From the NCBI RefSeq assembly GCF_023822045.1, contig NZ_CP084712.1, positions 1,860,001 through 1,924,000 on the forward strand: 64,000 nucleotides of DNA. The letters run 5' to 3'. The stretch comes from Sphingopyxis sp. USTB-05. GTDB lineage: Bacteria; Pseudomonadota; Alphaproteobacteria; Sphingomonadales; Sphingomonadaceae. Positions 1 through 8,941 of this stretch are shown in pieces. A program made the position numbers and the translations under genes. The number at the start of each line of letters is the position of its first letter. The first letter of the stretch is position 1. The notes beneath the pieces are model-generated. The model worked only from the letters and a program-made list of their open reading frames with translations. It had not been told where the DNA came from and ran no database searches.

Positions 1-1767
1 CGGGTCGGGGCGCTGAACATCGTTGAGCGCGATTACCATCCAGCCGCGGTTGCCGGGGATTTCGAGCGTCTTCACGCTGCCCTTGGCCATCGAGAAAAGC
101 AGCGAGAGTTCGGGCGGCACGGGCTTTCCGCCCGCACCGAGTTCGGCACGGCGGCCGCCGATCGTCTGGACATTGCCGATGTTCGGGCCGGCTGCGGCGA
201 CGGCTTCGCTCAGGCCCTTGCCGCCTTCGACCGCCTTGACGATCGCGCGTGCCTTGTCGCGGGCGACTTTCTGGCCCTCGGCAAAGCGCCATTCGCTGAG
301 CAGATCGGCGCGCACCTGCGCGAACGGCGGCGGCGCGGCTGCGACGATCGACTTCACCGCATAGACGGCGAATTTTTCGTTCTCGACGAGCGTAGCGATA
401 TGGCCTTCGCCTTCACCGGCGGCCTGGAATGCCTGCGCGACGAGCGGCGCGAGTTCGGGGGCAGGGACGAATGCGGGTTGTTCGGGCGCGCGACCGCTCG
501 GCAGGATCGCAGGGGTTTCGACGAGCTGGAGCTTGCGATCGGCGGCGATTTCCTCGGCCGATGCGCCGCCGTTCACGGCGTCCTGGATCGCATTGTAATA
601 ATCGACGATCGCTTCGTTCGCCTTGTTCTTTGCGAGTTCGGTGCGGATCTCGGCGCTTGCGTCGGCAAGGCTGCGCGCGGGTTTCGCCGTCACGTCCTCA
701 ACGCGTGCGATGGTCCAGCCAAGGCCGGTCTGCGTCGGGCCGATCAGGTCACCGCGCTTGGCGGCGAAGGCGGCTTTAGCGGCCGCGGCGCTGGTCGTTG
801 CGGCATAGGCCGACTGGGTGAGGTCGCCCGTCGTCGAGGCAGAGAGGCCCGCTGCCTGCGCCGCGGCGGCGAGCGAAGTGCCGCTGCGAACTTTCGCGGC
901 GAGCGCGTTCGCGGCCGCCTGATCGGGGACGATCACCTGCGCAAAGCGGCGCGTCTCGCTCGCAGCGAACTGCGCGGCGTTATCTTTATACACCTTGGCG
1001 ATTTCGGCGTCGGTGACTGCCGGAACCGGCACTGCGCTGCGGTCGAACAGCGCGTATTGGATCACGCGGCGTTCGGGCACCGTGAACTTCGCCTTGTTCT
1101 GCGACAGGAAGGTCTTCAGCGCGGCATCGCCGGGGTCGGCGGTCGGCGCGAAGGGACTGGACGGAATGAAGGTTGCCTGGCCGCGGCGCTGCTCCATCAG
1201 GAGAGCGGCATAGGGCTGGGCCATGCCCGGCGCGATCCGGGGCATCATCGCGATCGGCGCGGCGAGCTGTTCGAGCAGAAGCTGTTGGCGCAGGTCGCGG
1301 CGGAGCTGGGTTTCGGTGATGCCGTTCTGGCGCAGGAAATTCTCGAAGACCTTTTGGTCGAACTTGCCCGACACGCCGGCAAAGGCGGGCAGGTCGGCGA
1401 TGCGGCCATCGATCAGTCGCTTGCTGACGCTGAAGCCCAGGCTCGTCGCGAACTGGTCGAACGCACTGCCCTCGACGAGCTGATTGAGCACCTGATCGAG
1501 CCCGCCTCCTTCAACGAAAGCCTCCATCGTCAGCCCCGGCTGCCGCTGGCGCGCCTGATCATAGGCCTGCCGCGCGCGGTCGCGCAATTCACCGACACCG
1601 ATCTGTTCGCTGCCGACCTTCGCGACATTGGCGCCGCTAAGCCCGCCGAAGTTCGAGTTGCCAGTTATATCGCCCATCGCGAAGGCGAGGCCGACGAGGA
1701 CGACGAAGGCAAGGGCGAGGACTTTGCCGATCGTCGAGGAAAACATGGCGCGGATGGCGGTAATCAT
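1..1767 (-). CDS. Peptidyl-prolyl cis-trans isomerase, PpiD/SurA-like (3' end outside window)
   Basis: Reading down from 1767 on the minus strand gives 589 uninterrupted codons running off the window edge. The protein opens with a short basic cytoplasmic segment and one hydrophobic helix (about residues 12-27, VLALAFVVLVGLAFAMG), then a long Ala/Gln-rich periplasmic region. This is the layout of PpiD-type membrane-anchored foldases with a SurA-like N domain and a parvulin domain. Such proteins help outer-membrane and exported proteins fold at the SecYEG exit. A start at 1746 (MFSSTIG) is an alternative; 1767 keeps a GAAAG element about 8 bases upstream. The gene is divergent from tpiA, with about 180 bases shared. 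PPIase activity is inferred from architecture; I cannot see the whole catalytic domain. The missing C-terminus is probably a few dozen residues. Confidence 0.85.
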   Translation of the reverse strand, partial: MITAIRAMFSSTIGKVLALAFVVLVGLAFAMGDITGNSNFGGLSGANVAKVGSEQIGVGELRDRARQAYDQARQRQPGLTMEAFVEGGGLDQVLNQLVEGSAFDQFATSLGFSVSKRLIDGRIADLPAFAGVSGKFDQKVFENFLRQNGITETQLRRDLRQQLLLEQLAAPIAMMPRIAPGMAQPYAALLMEQRRGQATFIPSSPFAPTADPGDAALKTFLSQNKAKFTVPERRVIQYALFDRSAVPVPAVTDAEIAKVYKDNAAQFAASETRRFAQVIVPDQAAANALAAKVRSGTSLAAAAQAAGLSASTTGDLTQSAYAATTSAAAAKAAFAAKRGDLIGPTQTGLGWTIARVEDVTAKPARSLADASAEIRTELAKNKANEAIVDYYNAIQDAVNGGASAEEIAADRKLQLVETPAILPSGRAPEQPAFVPAPELAPLVAQAFQAAGEGEGHIATLVENEKFAVYAVKSIVAAAPPPFAQVRADLLSEWRFAEGQKVARDKARAIVKAVEGGKGLSEAVAAAGPNIGNVQTIGGRRAELGAGGKPVPPELSLLFSMAKGSVKTLEIPGNRGWMVIALNDVQRPDP

Positions 1768-1945
1768 GAACGGGCATTCTTTCGGCAAGGCGCTGATGAA
1801 GCGCGATAGCGCGCTGCTTTAGGCGGGAGCCGGGGCGGCATCAAGGCCGGAAAGGGGCTTTTCATGCGTGCGCGACGCTGCTTGCCTATGGCGCCCATGC
1901 GCCGCTAGGGCGAGGGCAAGGTTCGAACGAAGGGAGAGGCGGTAC

Positions 1946-2698
1946 ATGACGCGGCGCAAATATGTGGTCGGCAACTGGAAGATGAACGGGCTTTCTGCCG
2001 CGATCGGCGAAGCGCAGGCGATATTCGCCGCGGCGGATGATCATCCCGCGGTCGATGTCGCGATCTGCCCGCCCTTCACGCTGATCGGCGCGATGGTTGC
2101 TGCGGCGCCGGGCAAGGCCGTCGGCGGGCAGGATTGCCACAGCGCCGTATCGGGCGCGTTCACCGGATCGGTCGCCGCCGGGATGCTCGCCGACATTGGG
2201 GCGAGCGTTGCGATCGTCGGGCATAGCGAACGGCGCGAGGGGTTCGGGGAAAGCGATGCCGATGTGCGCGCCAAGGCCGAAGCGGGCCTCGCCGCCGGGC
2301 TGTCGGTGATCCTATGCGTGGGCGAACCGCGTGAGGTGCGCGAATCGGGCGGCGCGATCGATCATGTGCTTGCGCAGATTGCGGGATCGGTGCCCGACGA
2401 CTTCGATCCGCACCGGCTTGCCATCGCTTATGAGCCGATCTGGGCGATCGGCACGGGGCTTGTCCCGACCGTCGCCGATGTCGCCGCGATGCACGGTGCG
2501 ATCCGCGGCGCTCTTGGTGCGCGCTTTGGCAGCCCGGCGGAGGATATGCGCATTCTTTACGGCGGTTCGGTCAATGGCGATAATGCCACCGAGCTGTTGG
2601 ATGCAGCCGATGTCGATGGTGCGCTCGTCGGCGGCGCAAGCCTAACCGCCGCGAAGTTCGTGCCGATTGTCGCAGCGGCGGCGACACTTGCGGGTTGA
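1946..2698 (+). CDS. tpiA: Triose-phosphate isomerase
   Basis: A 250-residue TIM-barrel enzyme interconverting dihydroxyacetone phosphate and glyceraldehyde 3-phosphate in the cytosol (glycolysis/gluconeogenesis). The substrate-binding Lys is in GNWKMNG (residues 7-13), the electrophilic His in VGHSERRE and the catalytic Glu in AYEPIWAIGTG, followed by the phosphate-gripping YGGSVNGDN and GALVGGAS loops. Length matches the family. An in-frame extension to 1868 exists, but the ATG at 1946 follows a strong AGGGAGAGG ribosome site and begins at the conserved N-terminus. It is the first gene of a plus-strand run tpiA-secG-pyrG-crp, though a terminator-like hairpin follows it. Confidence 0.97.
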   Translation: MTRRKYVVGNWKMNGLSAAIGEAQAIFAAADDHPAVDVAICPPFTLIGAMVAAAPGKAVGGQDCHSAVSGAFTGSVAAGMLADIGASVAIVGHSERREGFGESDADVRAKAEAGLAAGLSVILCVGEPREVRESGGAIDHVLAQIAGSVPDDFDPHRLAIAYEPIWAIGTGLVPTVADVAAMHGAIRGALGARFGSPAEDMRILYGGSVNGDNATELLDAADVDGALVGGASLTAAKFVPIVAAAATLAG

Positions 2699-2705
2699 GC
2701 ATTAC

Positions 2706-2736
2706 CCGTCGCCTTCGTGGGGGCGACGGATTGTTT
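2706..2736 (+). terminator. Hairpin after tpiA, possible intrinsic terminator
   Basis: CCGTCGCC (2706-2713) pairs with GGCGACGG (2722-2729) around an 8-base loop, followed by ATTGTTTCT. The stem is perfect and starts 8 bases after the tpiA stop codon. The T-run is short, so termination may be partial and let transcription pass into secG. Confidence 0.5.
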
Positions 2737-2827
2737 CTGAGGTGACGTATGGGTTGAAGCGAAGCCGCTTCGTCTCTATGTGCGCCGCGAGCGCGGTCCG
2801 TGTGAGGCCGCGCAAGTTCGGGAAAAT

Positions 2828-3271
2828 ATGATGTCCAGCCTTTTCACCTTTCTGCTTGTCGTTCAGGCGCTCGTTGCCGCGACGATGATCGGCGTCATCC
2901 TGATGCAGAAGTCGGAAGGTGGCGGTTTGGGCGTCGGCGGCAGCCCTGCGGGCCTGCTTTCGGCGCGCGGCGCGGCGGATTTCATGACGCGCGCAACGAC
3001 GATCCTCGCGACGGCATTCGTCGCGCTGTCGATTGTCCTTGCAGCGATGGCCTCGGTCGGCCGCAGCGGTTCGACGATCGATACCTCGCTTTCGAAAACG
3101 GCTCAGCCGGCGAGTGCTCCCGCCTCGTCGCTGACGGGTCCGGCACAGCAGGCCCCGGCCAATGCAGCGCCCGCCCCCGCGAGCGACGATCCGCTGGCGG
3201 CCGCTGCCGCAGCGGCGGCAAGCCAGGAAACCGCTCCGGCTCCCGCGCAGGCACCTCCCGCCAAGAAATAA
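2828..3271 (+). CDS. secG: Preprotein translocase subunit SecG
   Basis: A small inner-membrane protein of 147 residues, part of the SecYEG channel. Two hydrophobic helices (about residues 4-22 and 54-75) flank the family loop LMQKSEGGGLGVGG, which is diagnostic for SecG. The remaining 70 or so residues are an Ala/Pro-rich low-complexity tail (many APA and AAA runs), longer than in E. coli SecG (about 110 residues) and common in alphaproteobacteria. Two start codons in tandem (2828 and 2831) are possible. It lies between tpiA and pyrG, a frequent order in alphaproteobacteria. Confidence 0.93.
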   Translation: MMSSLFTFLLVVQALVAATMIGVILMQKSEGGGLGVGGSPAGLLSARGAADFMTRATTILATAFVALSIVLAAMASVGRSGSTIDTSLSKTAQPASAPASSLTGPAQQAPANAAPAPASDDPLAAAAAAAASQETAPAPAQAPPAKK

Positions 3272-3301
3272 CCGGCGGCTTCGGCCTCCACCGTAACCCG
3301 C

Positions 3302-3324
3302 CCGGCGGAAAATATTTCCGCCGG
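3302..3324. repeat. Perfect 10-bp inverted repeat between secG and pyrG
   Basis: CCGGCGGAAA (3302-3311) and TTTCCGCCGG (3315-3324) are exact complements separated by ATA. The hairpin lies 55 bases before the pyrG start codon. No T-run follows, so it looks more like a processing, attenuation or operator element than a classical terminator. Confidence 0.6.
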
Positions 3325-3378
3325 ATGCGATTCGACGGCTTGCGCCGTCCCCCTCCCGTTGAGTAAGTCTTTCCTCCC

Positions 3379-5010
3379 ATGGCGCGGTTCATTTTTATCA
3401 CCGGCGGCGTGGTCTCCTCGCTTGGCAAAGGTTTGATGGCGGCTAGCCTCGCAGCCTTGTTGCAGGCGCGTGGCTATCGTGTCCGTATCCGGAAGTTCGA
3501 TCCCTATCTGAATGTCGATCCGGGCACGATGTCGCCCTATCAGCACGGCGAGGTCTATGTGACCGACGACGGCGCCGAAACCGACCTCGACCTCGGCCAT
3601 TATGAACGCTTTACCGGCGTTGCCGCGCGGCAGAGCGACAATGTCACCTCGGGCCGCATCTATCAGGGCATCATCGCCAAGGAACGCCGCGGCGACTATC
3701 TGGGCGCGACGGTACAGGTCGTTCCGCACGTCACCGACGCGATCAAGGAATTCGCGCGCGCCGAGATCGACGATCTCGATTTCGTGCTGTGCGAAATCGG
3801 TGGCACCGTCGGCGATATCGAATCGCTGCCGTTTATCGAGGCGATCCGCCAGCTCAAGAATGAAGAGGGACGCGAAAACGCGATCTCGGTCCACGTCACG
3901 CTGGTGCCTTATATCGCGGCCGCCGGCGAGTTGAAGACCAAGCCGACACAGCACAGCGTGCGCGAACTGGCGTCGCTTGGCGTCCAGCCCGATATCCTGC
4001 TCTGCCGCTGCGAAAAGCCGCTGCCCGAGAGCGAGCGCGCCAAGATCGCGCTTTTCTGCAACGTCCGCAAGGAAGCGGTAATCCCCGCGCTCGATGCCGA
4101 CAGCATCTATTCGGTCCCAGTCCAATATCATGGCGAAGGGCTGGACAGCGAGGTCCTGCGCGCGTTCGGCATCCATGACGCGCCCGCGCCCGACCTGTCG
4201 CGCTGGTACGACATCATGGACCGCAAGCAGCATCCCGAGGGCGAGGTCACGATCGGCGTCGTCGGCAAATATGTTTCGCTGCCCGACGCCTATAAGTCGC
4301 TGAACGAAGCGCTGGTTCACGGCGGCATGGCGCACCGGGTCAAGGTGAATATTCGCTGGCTCGATGCCGAAATGTTCGAACGCGACGAGGATCTGGCCGC
4401 CAATCTTGAGCCGATGCACGGGATTCTTGTACCCGGTGGTTTCGGCGAGCGAGGGTCCGAAGGCAAGATTTCGAGCGTGCGCTTTGCGCGCGAGCGCAAT
4501 GTGCCTTTCTTCGGCATCTGCCTTGGCATGCAGATGGCGTGCATCGAAGGCGCGCGGAACACAAGCGGTATCGCGGACGCATCGAGCACCGAATTCGGCC
4601 CGACCGATGAGCCCGTCGTCGGCATGATCACCGAGTGGATGAGCGACGAAGGCCTGCAAAAGCGCGGCGCCGACACCGACCTTGGCGGGACGATGCGGCT
4701 TGGCGCCTATGAGGCGAAGCTGTCGCCGAACAGCCATGTCGCGAGCGTATATGGCGCGAACGACATCAGCGAACGCCACCGTCACCGCTATGAGGTGAAC
4801 AACGCCTATCGCGAGCAGCTCGAAAAGGGCGGTCTCGTCTTTTCGGGCATGTCACCCGACGGCATGTTGCCGGAAATCGTTGAGCGCCCGGACCATCCGT
4901 GGTTTATCGGGGTGCAGTTCCATCCGGAACTCAAGTCGAAGCCGTTCGACCCGCATCCCTTGTTCGCGGGTTTCATTGAAGCGGCGGTGAAGCAGAGCCG
5001 GCTGGTCTAG
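3379..5010 (+). CDS. pyrG: CTP synthase (glutamine hydrolysing)
   Basis: Cytosolic enzyme that converts UTP to CTP using ATP and glutamine; 543 residues, the usual family length. The N-terminal amidoligase domain carries the ATP loop in [13 protein letters not shown] (residues 5-17) and the [26 protein letters not shown]/Mg region near residues 55-75. The C-terminal class I glutamine amidotransferase domain has the oxyanion loop PGGFGERG, the nucleophile elbow FFGICLGMQ and the catalytic His-Pro-Glu in [10 protein letters not shown]. The start codon is fixed by the universally conserved N-terminus. It is followed 25 bases later by the Crp/Fnr gene and may be co-transcribed with it. Confidence 0.98.
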   Translation: MARFIFITGGVVSSLGKGLMAASLAALLQARGYRVRIRKFDPYLNVDPGTMSPYQHGEVYVTDDGAETDLDLGHYERFTGVAARQSDNVTSGRIYQGIIAKERRGDYLGATVQVVPHVTDAIKEFARAEIDDLDFVLCEIGGTVGDIESLPFIEAIRQLKNEEGRENAISVHVTLVPYIAAAGELKTKPTQHSVRELASLGVQPDILLCRCEKPLPESERAKIALFCNVRKEAVIPALDADSIYSVPVQYHGEGLDSEVLRAFGIHDAPAPDLSRWYDIMDRKQHPEGEVTIGVVGKYVSLPDAYKSLNEALVHGGMAHRVKVNIRWLDAEMFERDEDLAANLEPMHGILVPGGFGERGSEGKISSVRFARERNVPFFGICLGMQMACIEGARNTSGIADASSTEFGPTDEPVVGMITEWMSDEGLQKRGADTDLGGTMRLGAYEAKLSPNSHVASVYGANDISERHRHRYEVNNAYREQLEKGGLVFSGMSPDGMLPEIVERPDHPWFIGVQFHPELKSKPFDPHPLFAGFIEAAVKQSRLV

Positions 5011-5035
5011 GCCGGGCAAAAGGGGTGTAGGGGCA

Positions 5036-5719
5036 ATGGATCACGCGAGACTCGCCGAATTGCAGGGCCCCGACAGCATTTTTTCCGGACTGACGGTCGA
5101 GGATTGGGCCGAAATTGCCAGCCGCGCGGTGCAGGTCAATTTCGTCAAGGGCAAGGAATTGCTTGTCCAGGGCGACCCGGGCGACATGATGTTGATCCTG
5201 ACCGAGGGCACCGCGCGCGTATCGATGCTGACCTCTGGCGGGCGCGAAATCGTGCTCGCTTACGCCGAGCCCGGTGCGATATTGGGCGAGATCGCATTAC
5301 TCGACGGCGGCGAACGCACGGCCTCGGTGACCGCAACGAGCGCGGGGAGCGCGCTCCAGCTTGGCCGCAACGCGCTCAAGGATTTCGCGGCGAGCCATTC
5401 CGAATTTGCCTGGTCGTTGATGCAACAGCTCGCGCGGCGGCTGCGCACCGCCGACCAGACGATCGAAAGCGACCGCGCCTATGCGTCAGGGCCGCGGCTT
5501 GCGCGTTATCTGAAGCGGCTGATCCGCAAGGATGTCGAGGCGTCGCAGCGCGTCGAGCTCAGCCAGACCGAACTTGGCAATTTCGCGGGCATGAGCCGCG
5601 AGCATATCAACCGCCAGCTCAAGAGCTGGGAAGAATCGGGCGTGATCTCGCTCGAACAGGGCCGCGTGCGCGTGCTCGACACCGATATGCTTGAGGATAT
5701 CAGCGAAAGCGAAGGGTAG
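5036..5719 (+). CDS. Crp/Fnr-family transcriptional regulator
   Basis: A 227-residue DNA-binding regulator. Residues about 15-135 form a cyclic-nucleotide-binding-type beta-roll (GAILGEIALLDGGERTASV is the phosphate-cassette region). A long dimerisation helix and a winged helix-turn-helix follow, with recognition helix GMSREHINRQLKSWEE and wing ISLEQGRVRVLD at about 180-218. There is no N-terminal cysteine cluster, so it is not an Fnr-type oxygen sensor; GEIALLDGGERTAS resembles the cNMP-binding consensus, but the ligand is not provable from sequence. It begins 25 bases after pyrG with a GGGTGTAGGGGCA ribosome region. Confidence 0.9.
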   Translation: MDHARLAELQGPDSIFSGLTVEDWAEIASRAVQVNFVKGKELLVQGDPGDMMLILTEGTARVSMLTSGGREIVLAYAEPGAILGEIALLDGGERTASVTATSAGSALQLGRNALKDFAASHSEFAWSLMQQLARRLRTADQTIESDRAYASGPRLARYLKRLIRKDVEASQRVELSQTELGNFAGMSREHINRQLKSWEESGVISLEQGRVRVLDTDMLEDISESEG

Positions 5720-5723
5720 GGGG

Positions 5724-5737
5724 CGGGTTTCGACCCG
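5724..5737 (+). terminator. Short TTCG-loop hairpin after the Crp/Fnr gene
   Basis: CGGGT (5724-5728) and ACCCG (5733-5737) enclose a TTCG tetraloop, four bases after the stop codon. The T-run is poor (CCTCTTTAT about 7 bases later), so this is only a possible terminator. Confidence 0.35.
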
Positions 5738-5755
5738 AAGCGGACCTCTTTATCC

Positions 5756-5849
5756 TCGTCATCCCGGGCTCGACCCGGGATCCCGCTTTTCGAATGTACC
5801 GGCTCGCTTCACAAAATAACGGGACCCCGGATCAAGTCCGGGGTGACGA
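5756..5849. repeat. Intergenic inverted repeat, sphingomonad GTCA(C/T)CCCGG family
   Basis: Imperfect arms at 5756-5785 and 5820-5849 face each other across about 35 bases. Each contains a CCCGG-x-CCGGG type core bounded by TCGTCA and TGACGA. A relative of the same element is at 61964-62040. It sits in the convergent gap between the Crp/Fnr and DUF899 genes, where bidirectional termination would be useful. I find no ORF in it. Confidence 0.8.
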
Positions 5850-5898
5850 AAGTGGGGTTAAGTTGCGGCAGCTCCCACCCCAAAAAGGCCGTCCACCT

Positions 5899-6600
5899 TC
5901 AATATTCCAGCGACGGATACCAGTCGGTCCCGCGGCCCGACGGCGTCAGATCCAGGATATTCCACAGGCTGGCGATATCGGGCGCGTCGCGCGGGTCCTG
6001 CCCCGGATCGGCCATTTCTGGGGTCATCTCGCTCTTCCAGAACAGGCGCACCTCGTTACCGATCTTCTTGAACACCGCGAGCGCCGGATTCTCGCTTCCG
6101 TCCGCGTTGAGCAAACGGAAGTCGCGGGCATAATCATCGCCGACGGTTTGCAGGAAATCGAGTGCCTGCCATCCGCGTTCGAGCGCGAAGGCCTTTTGCC
6201 GCTCGACCGGACTGCGGCCGAAAACCTTGAACGCGACGCGCTGTTTCAGATCGTTCGCATTGCCGTCGACCGAGCCTAGCCAGTTGGTGCACATCGGGCA
6301 GGGGCGCTCGCGGTCGGGGCCGTACATCCAGAAATAGCTGACGAGCGTGTCGTGCCCGGCGAACAGATCTGCGAGTCCGAGTTCGGCGCCATTGGCATCC
6401 TTGAACCGATAATCCTTCATCACCGGCCCCGGCGGCAGGGCACGGCGCTGTTCGGCGATCCGCGTCATCTTGCGGCGCAGGTCGATCTCTTCGGCCAGCA
6501 GCGACTTTCTTGCCTTGGTATAGGATTCATCTTCGCCGGGAAATGCACGTCTACGGGAAGCAAGTGCCGGCGCAGCCGACAGGGTTTGGCGAAGGGCCAT
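5899..6600 (-). CDS. DUF899-family thioredoxin-like protein
   Basis: A 233-residue cytosolic protein matching the DUF899 group: an N-terminal helix (EEIDLRRKMTRIAEQRRALPPG), then a thioredoxin-like fold with DLFAGHDTLVSYFWMYG and the CPMC cysteine pair in ERPCPMCTNWLGS, and the ending DLTPSGRGTDWYPSLEY typical of the group. Function is unknown; the CPMC pair suggests redox chemistry. The ATG at 6600 follows an AAAAGGAGAA ribosome site. It is the last of three minus-strand genes (carbonic anhydrase, membrane protein, this gene), but a 93-base gap separates it from the others. Confidence 0.85.
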   Translation of the reverse strand: MALRQTLSAAPALASRRRAFPGEDESYTKARKSLLAEEIDLRRKMTRIAEQRRALPPGPVMKDYRFKDANGAELGLADLFAGHDTLVSYFWMYGPDRERPCPMCTNWLGSVDGNANDLKQRVAFKVFGRSPVERQKAFALERGWQALDFLQTVGDDYARDFRLLNADGSENPALAVFKKIGNEVRLFWKSEMTPEMADPGQDPRDAPDIASLWNILDLTPSGRGTDWYPSLEY

Positions 6601-6693
6601 CCAATTCTCCTTTTCTGGGAGAACGTGTGATTCGGGCGATTGTTGCAGGGGCGGGTCACAATTGCCCGCAGCCGAGCCTCGCTTCGTCGCCGG

Positions 6694-7272
6694 TCAGGCG
6701 GGTTCGACTTCCCACAGGATCAGCTTGGTCGCCTGGACATTCTCACGTGCCTTTGCGCCTTCCAGCCGCGTGAGCTTGGCATCGCCCTTCAGCGCGCTCA
6801 TTTCGAACATTGCATCGACAACGACCACCTCGCCCGCGCCAACCTCGATCTCCAACGTGCCGGCATGCGCCATGATGCCCTTGGCCATCGCGGCGTGCAG
6901 CCGGTGCGTGCCAGGTGCCACATCGGCCATCAGCATCTGCCCCGACTTGATCTGACCCTTTGCCGTCTCGTCGAGCGTGACGTTCATGCCCTGCAGCGCG
7001 GCGACGAAGCCGCGGCGCGTCACATAGATGCGGGCCTTGCCCTCGGGCGCGCGCATAGCCCGGGCGTCGGCGAGGGTCGCGGTATCGGCTTTCTTGCCCG
7101 ACTTGTTGTTCGACAGCGACCAGACGATCAGCCCGACGATCGCGACGAGGGTGACGACCGAAAAAGTCAGCATCGCCCCGGTAGAGAGCGATTGGGCAAG
7201 AGCGGGTCCCAGAAACGCCCCGACGATTGCCGCGACGAAAATCATGGTCACCCAGAATGTATTCTTGCTCAT
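6694..7272 (-). CDS. Membrane protein of unknown function, two N-terminal helices
   Basis: A 192-residue protein I do not recognise. Residues 5-25 and 31-53 are hydrophobic helices; after a basic stretch (NNKSGKK) comes a soluble, beta-rich domain of about 130 residues (ARIYVTRRGFVAALQGMNVTLD through ATKLILWEVEPA) with no cysteines or obvious catalytic motif. The ATG at 7272 follows a clear AGGAGG site; a longer reading to 7317 would remove it. It begins 13 bases after the carbonic anhydrase stop codon, so the two are probably co-transcribed. A helper role for the neighbour is possible but unsupported. Confidence 0.8.
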   Translation of the reverse strand: MSKNTFWVTMIFVAAIVGAFLGPALAQSLSTGAMLTFSVVTLVAIVGLIVWSLSNNKSGKKADTATLADARAMRAPEGKARIYVTRRGFVAALQGMNVTLDETAKGQIKSGQMLMADVAPGTHRLHAAMAKGIMAHAGTLEIEVGAGEVVVVDAMFEMSALKGDAKLTRLEGAKARENVQATKLILWEVEPA

Positions 7273-7285
7273 GTCGCCCTCCTGT

Positions 7286-7924
7286 TCAGGCGGGAGAGAA
7301 GTCCCCCGTCGCCTCATCCATCAGATGCAAGACCCCGTCGCTGATCGCGAAAAAGGCGCCGCGCAGGGTCAGCGTACCGCGCCGCACCTTTTCCTGAATG
7401 CACGGAAAAGTCATCAGATTGTCAAGGCTTACGCGAACTGCCGCAAGTTCCATCGCGCGGCCGGCGTCGCGATTGTCGATATTGGGATGCTCGCTGCGCA
7501 CCCGTTCGCTCGCATCGTCGAGCATCGCGATCCAGTCGGCGATGAACCCGCCGCGGCCGGGCTCGGCGCCCGCCATCGAGCGGTGCAGCGCGGCATGGCA
7601 GCCGCCGCACAGACCGTGCCCCATGACGACGATTTCCTCGACCTTCAGGAATTGCACCGCGAACTCAAGCGCGGCCGAGACGCCGTGACGGCCCGGCGTC
7701 GTCTCGAACGGCGGGACCAGCGCGGCCACGTTGCGAACGACGAAGATTTCGCCCGGATTGGTATCGAAAATCTGCGACGGTTCGGACCGGCTGTCCGAAC
7801 AGGCGATCACCATCACCTTCGGCGATTGCCCTTCCGCAAGCTGTCCCCAGCGTTCGCGTTGCTGCGCCCAACCGCCGTTACGGAAACGGCGGTATCCCTC
7901 GATCATGTCTGCAAAGTGAGTCAT
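7286..7924 (-). CDS. Beta-class carbonic anhydrase
   Basis: Cytosolic zinc enzyme hydrating CO2 to bicarbonate; 212 residues, normal for the class. Zinc ligands are visible: Cys42 in ACSDSR with the Asp44-Arg46 dyad, then His103 and Cys106 in [10 protein letters not shown]. The GG-C motif and [12 protein letters not shown] are class signatures. No signal peptide. It is divergent from lipA with a 60-base gap and is followed by the two-helix membrane protein. Supplying bicarbonate for carboxylases would be the expected role. Confidence 0.95.
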   Translation of the reverse strand: MTHFADMIEGYRRFRNGGWAQQRERWGQLAEGQSPKVMVIACSDSRSEPSQIFDTNPGEIFVVRNVAALVPPFETTPGRHGVSAALEFAVQFLKVEEIVVMGHGLCGGCHAALHRSMAGAEPGRGGFIADWIAMLDDASERVRSEHPNIDNRDAGRAMELAAVRVSLDNLMTFPCIQEKVRRGTLTLRGAFFAISDGVLHLMDEATGDFSPA

Positions 7925-7986
7925 GGAGGCGCCTTAGCATAGGTAGAGAGGTTGAGAAGAGGCGCGTGCACGACTATGTGGGCGGC

Positions 7987-8934
7987 ATGAACGCTCCCGC
8001 CCAGCCTCAATCGGCCTCCGCCACCACTCCCAGCCAGCGCAGCCGCAAGCCCGACTGGATCCGCGTCAAGGCGCCGACCAGCCCCGGTTACGCCGAAACG
8101 CGCAAGCTGATGCGCGAACTCAACCTGCATACGGTGTGCGAAGAAGCGGCGTGCCCAAACATCGGCGAATGCTGGACCAAGAAGCATGCCACGGTGATGA
8201 TCCTTGGCGACACCTGCACGCGCGCCTGCGCCTTTTGCAACGTCAAGACAGGGATGCCGCGCCCCGTCGATCCGCTGGAGCCCGAACATACGGCAATCGC
8301 GGCGGCGAAGATGGGGCTCAGCCACATCGTCATCACCTCGGTCGACCGCGACGATCTGCCCGACGGCGGCGCGAGCCAGTTCGTCAAGGTCATCAACGCG
8401 CTGCGCCGCGAGACGCCGCAGACGACGATCGAGATCCTGACCCCCGATTTTCGCAACAAGCCCGAAAGCGCGGTTGCGGCGATCGTCGATGCGCGTCCCG
8501 ACGTCTATAACCATAATCTCGAAACCGTGCCGCGGCTCTATCCGACAATCCGCCCCGGCGCGCGCTACTATGCCTCGCTGCGCCTGCTCGAAAGCGTCAA
8601 GCGCCGCGATCCGTCGATCTTTACCAAGTCGGGCATCATGCTCGGGCTCGGCGAGGAGCGGATGGAGGTCCATCAGGTGATGGACGACATGCGCAGTGCC
8701 GACATCGATTTCATGACGATGGGCCAATATCTACAGCCGACACCGAAGCATGCGAAGGTCGCCGAGTTCGTGACCCCGCAGGCGTTCGACGCCTATGCGC
8801 AGATCGCGCGCGCCAAGGGCTTCCTGCAGGTCGCCTCTTCGCCGCTGACTCGTTCCAGCTATCACGCCGGCGACGATTTCGAGCGGATGCGCGCGGCGCG
8901 CGAGGCGCAACTGGCGCGCGTCAAGGCGGGCTGA
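7987..8934 (+). CDS. lipA: Lipoyl synthase (radical SAM)
   Basis: Inserts two sulphurs into octanoyl groups on lipoyl domains such as that of the E2 protein encoded near 46-47 kb. The sequence shows the LipA-specific N-terminal cluster [12 protein letters not shown] and the radical-[11 protein letters not shown] motif in [16 protein letters not shown], then [11 protein letters not shown] and the C-terminal [10 protein letters not shown] whose Ser binds the auxiliary cluster. Translation may instead start at the GTG at 7966, seven codons upstream with GAAGAGG just before it; homologous alignment would settle this. The next gene begins 7 bases after the stop codon. Confidence 0.96.
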   Translation: MNAPAQPQSASATTPSQRSRKPDWIRVKAPTSPGYAETRKLMRELNLHTVCEEAACPNIGECWTKKHATVMILGDTCTRACAFCNVKTGMPRPVDPLEPEHTAIAAAKMGLSHIVITSVDRDDLPDGGASQFVKVINALRRETPQTTIEILTPDFRNKPESAVAAIVDARPDVYNHNLETVPRLYPTIRPGARYYASLRLLESVKRRDPSIFTKSGIMLGLGEERMEVHQVMDDMRSADIDFMTMGQYLQPTPKHAKVAEFVTPQAFDAYAQIARAKGFLQVASSPLTRSSYHAGDDFERMRAAREAQLARVKAG

Positions 8935-8941
8935 GCGCCCC

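Noticed and set aside
400..1809. 469-codon open frame on plus, antisense to the foldase gene
   Set aside because: The minus-strand frame gives a recognisable signal helix and foldase composition. The plus frame is Arg/Ala-rich without any motif, a by-product of high GC.
3103..4785. 560-codon minus-strand frame antisense to secG and pyrG
   Set aside because: pyrG is fully conserved on plus; the antisense product has no motif and a composition typical of reverse-frame translation.
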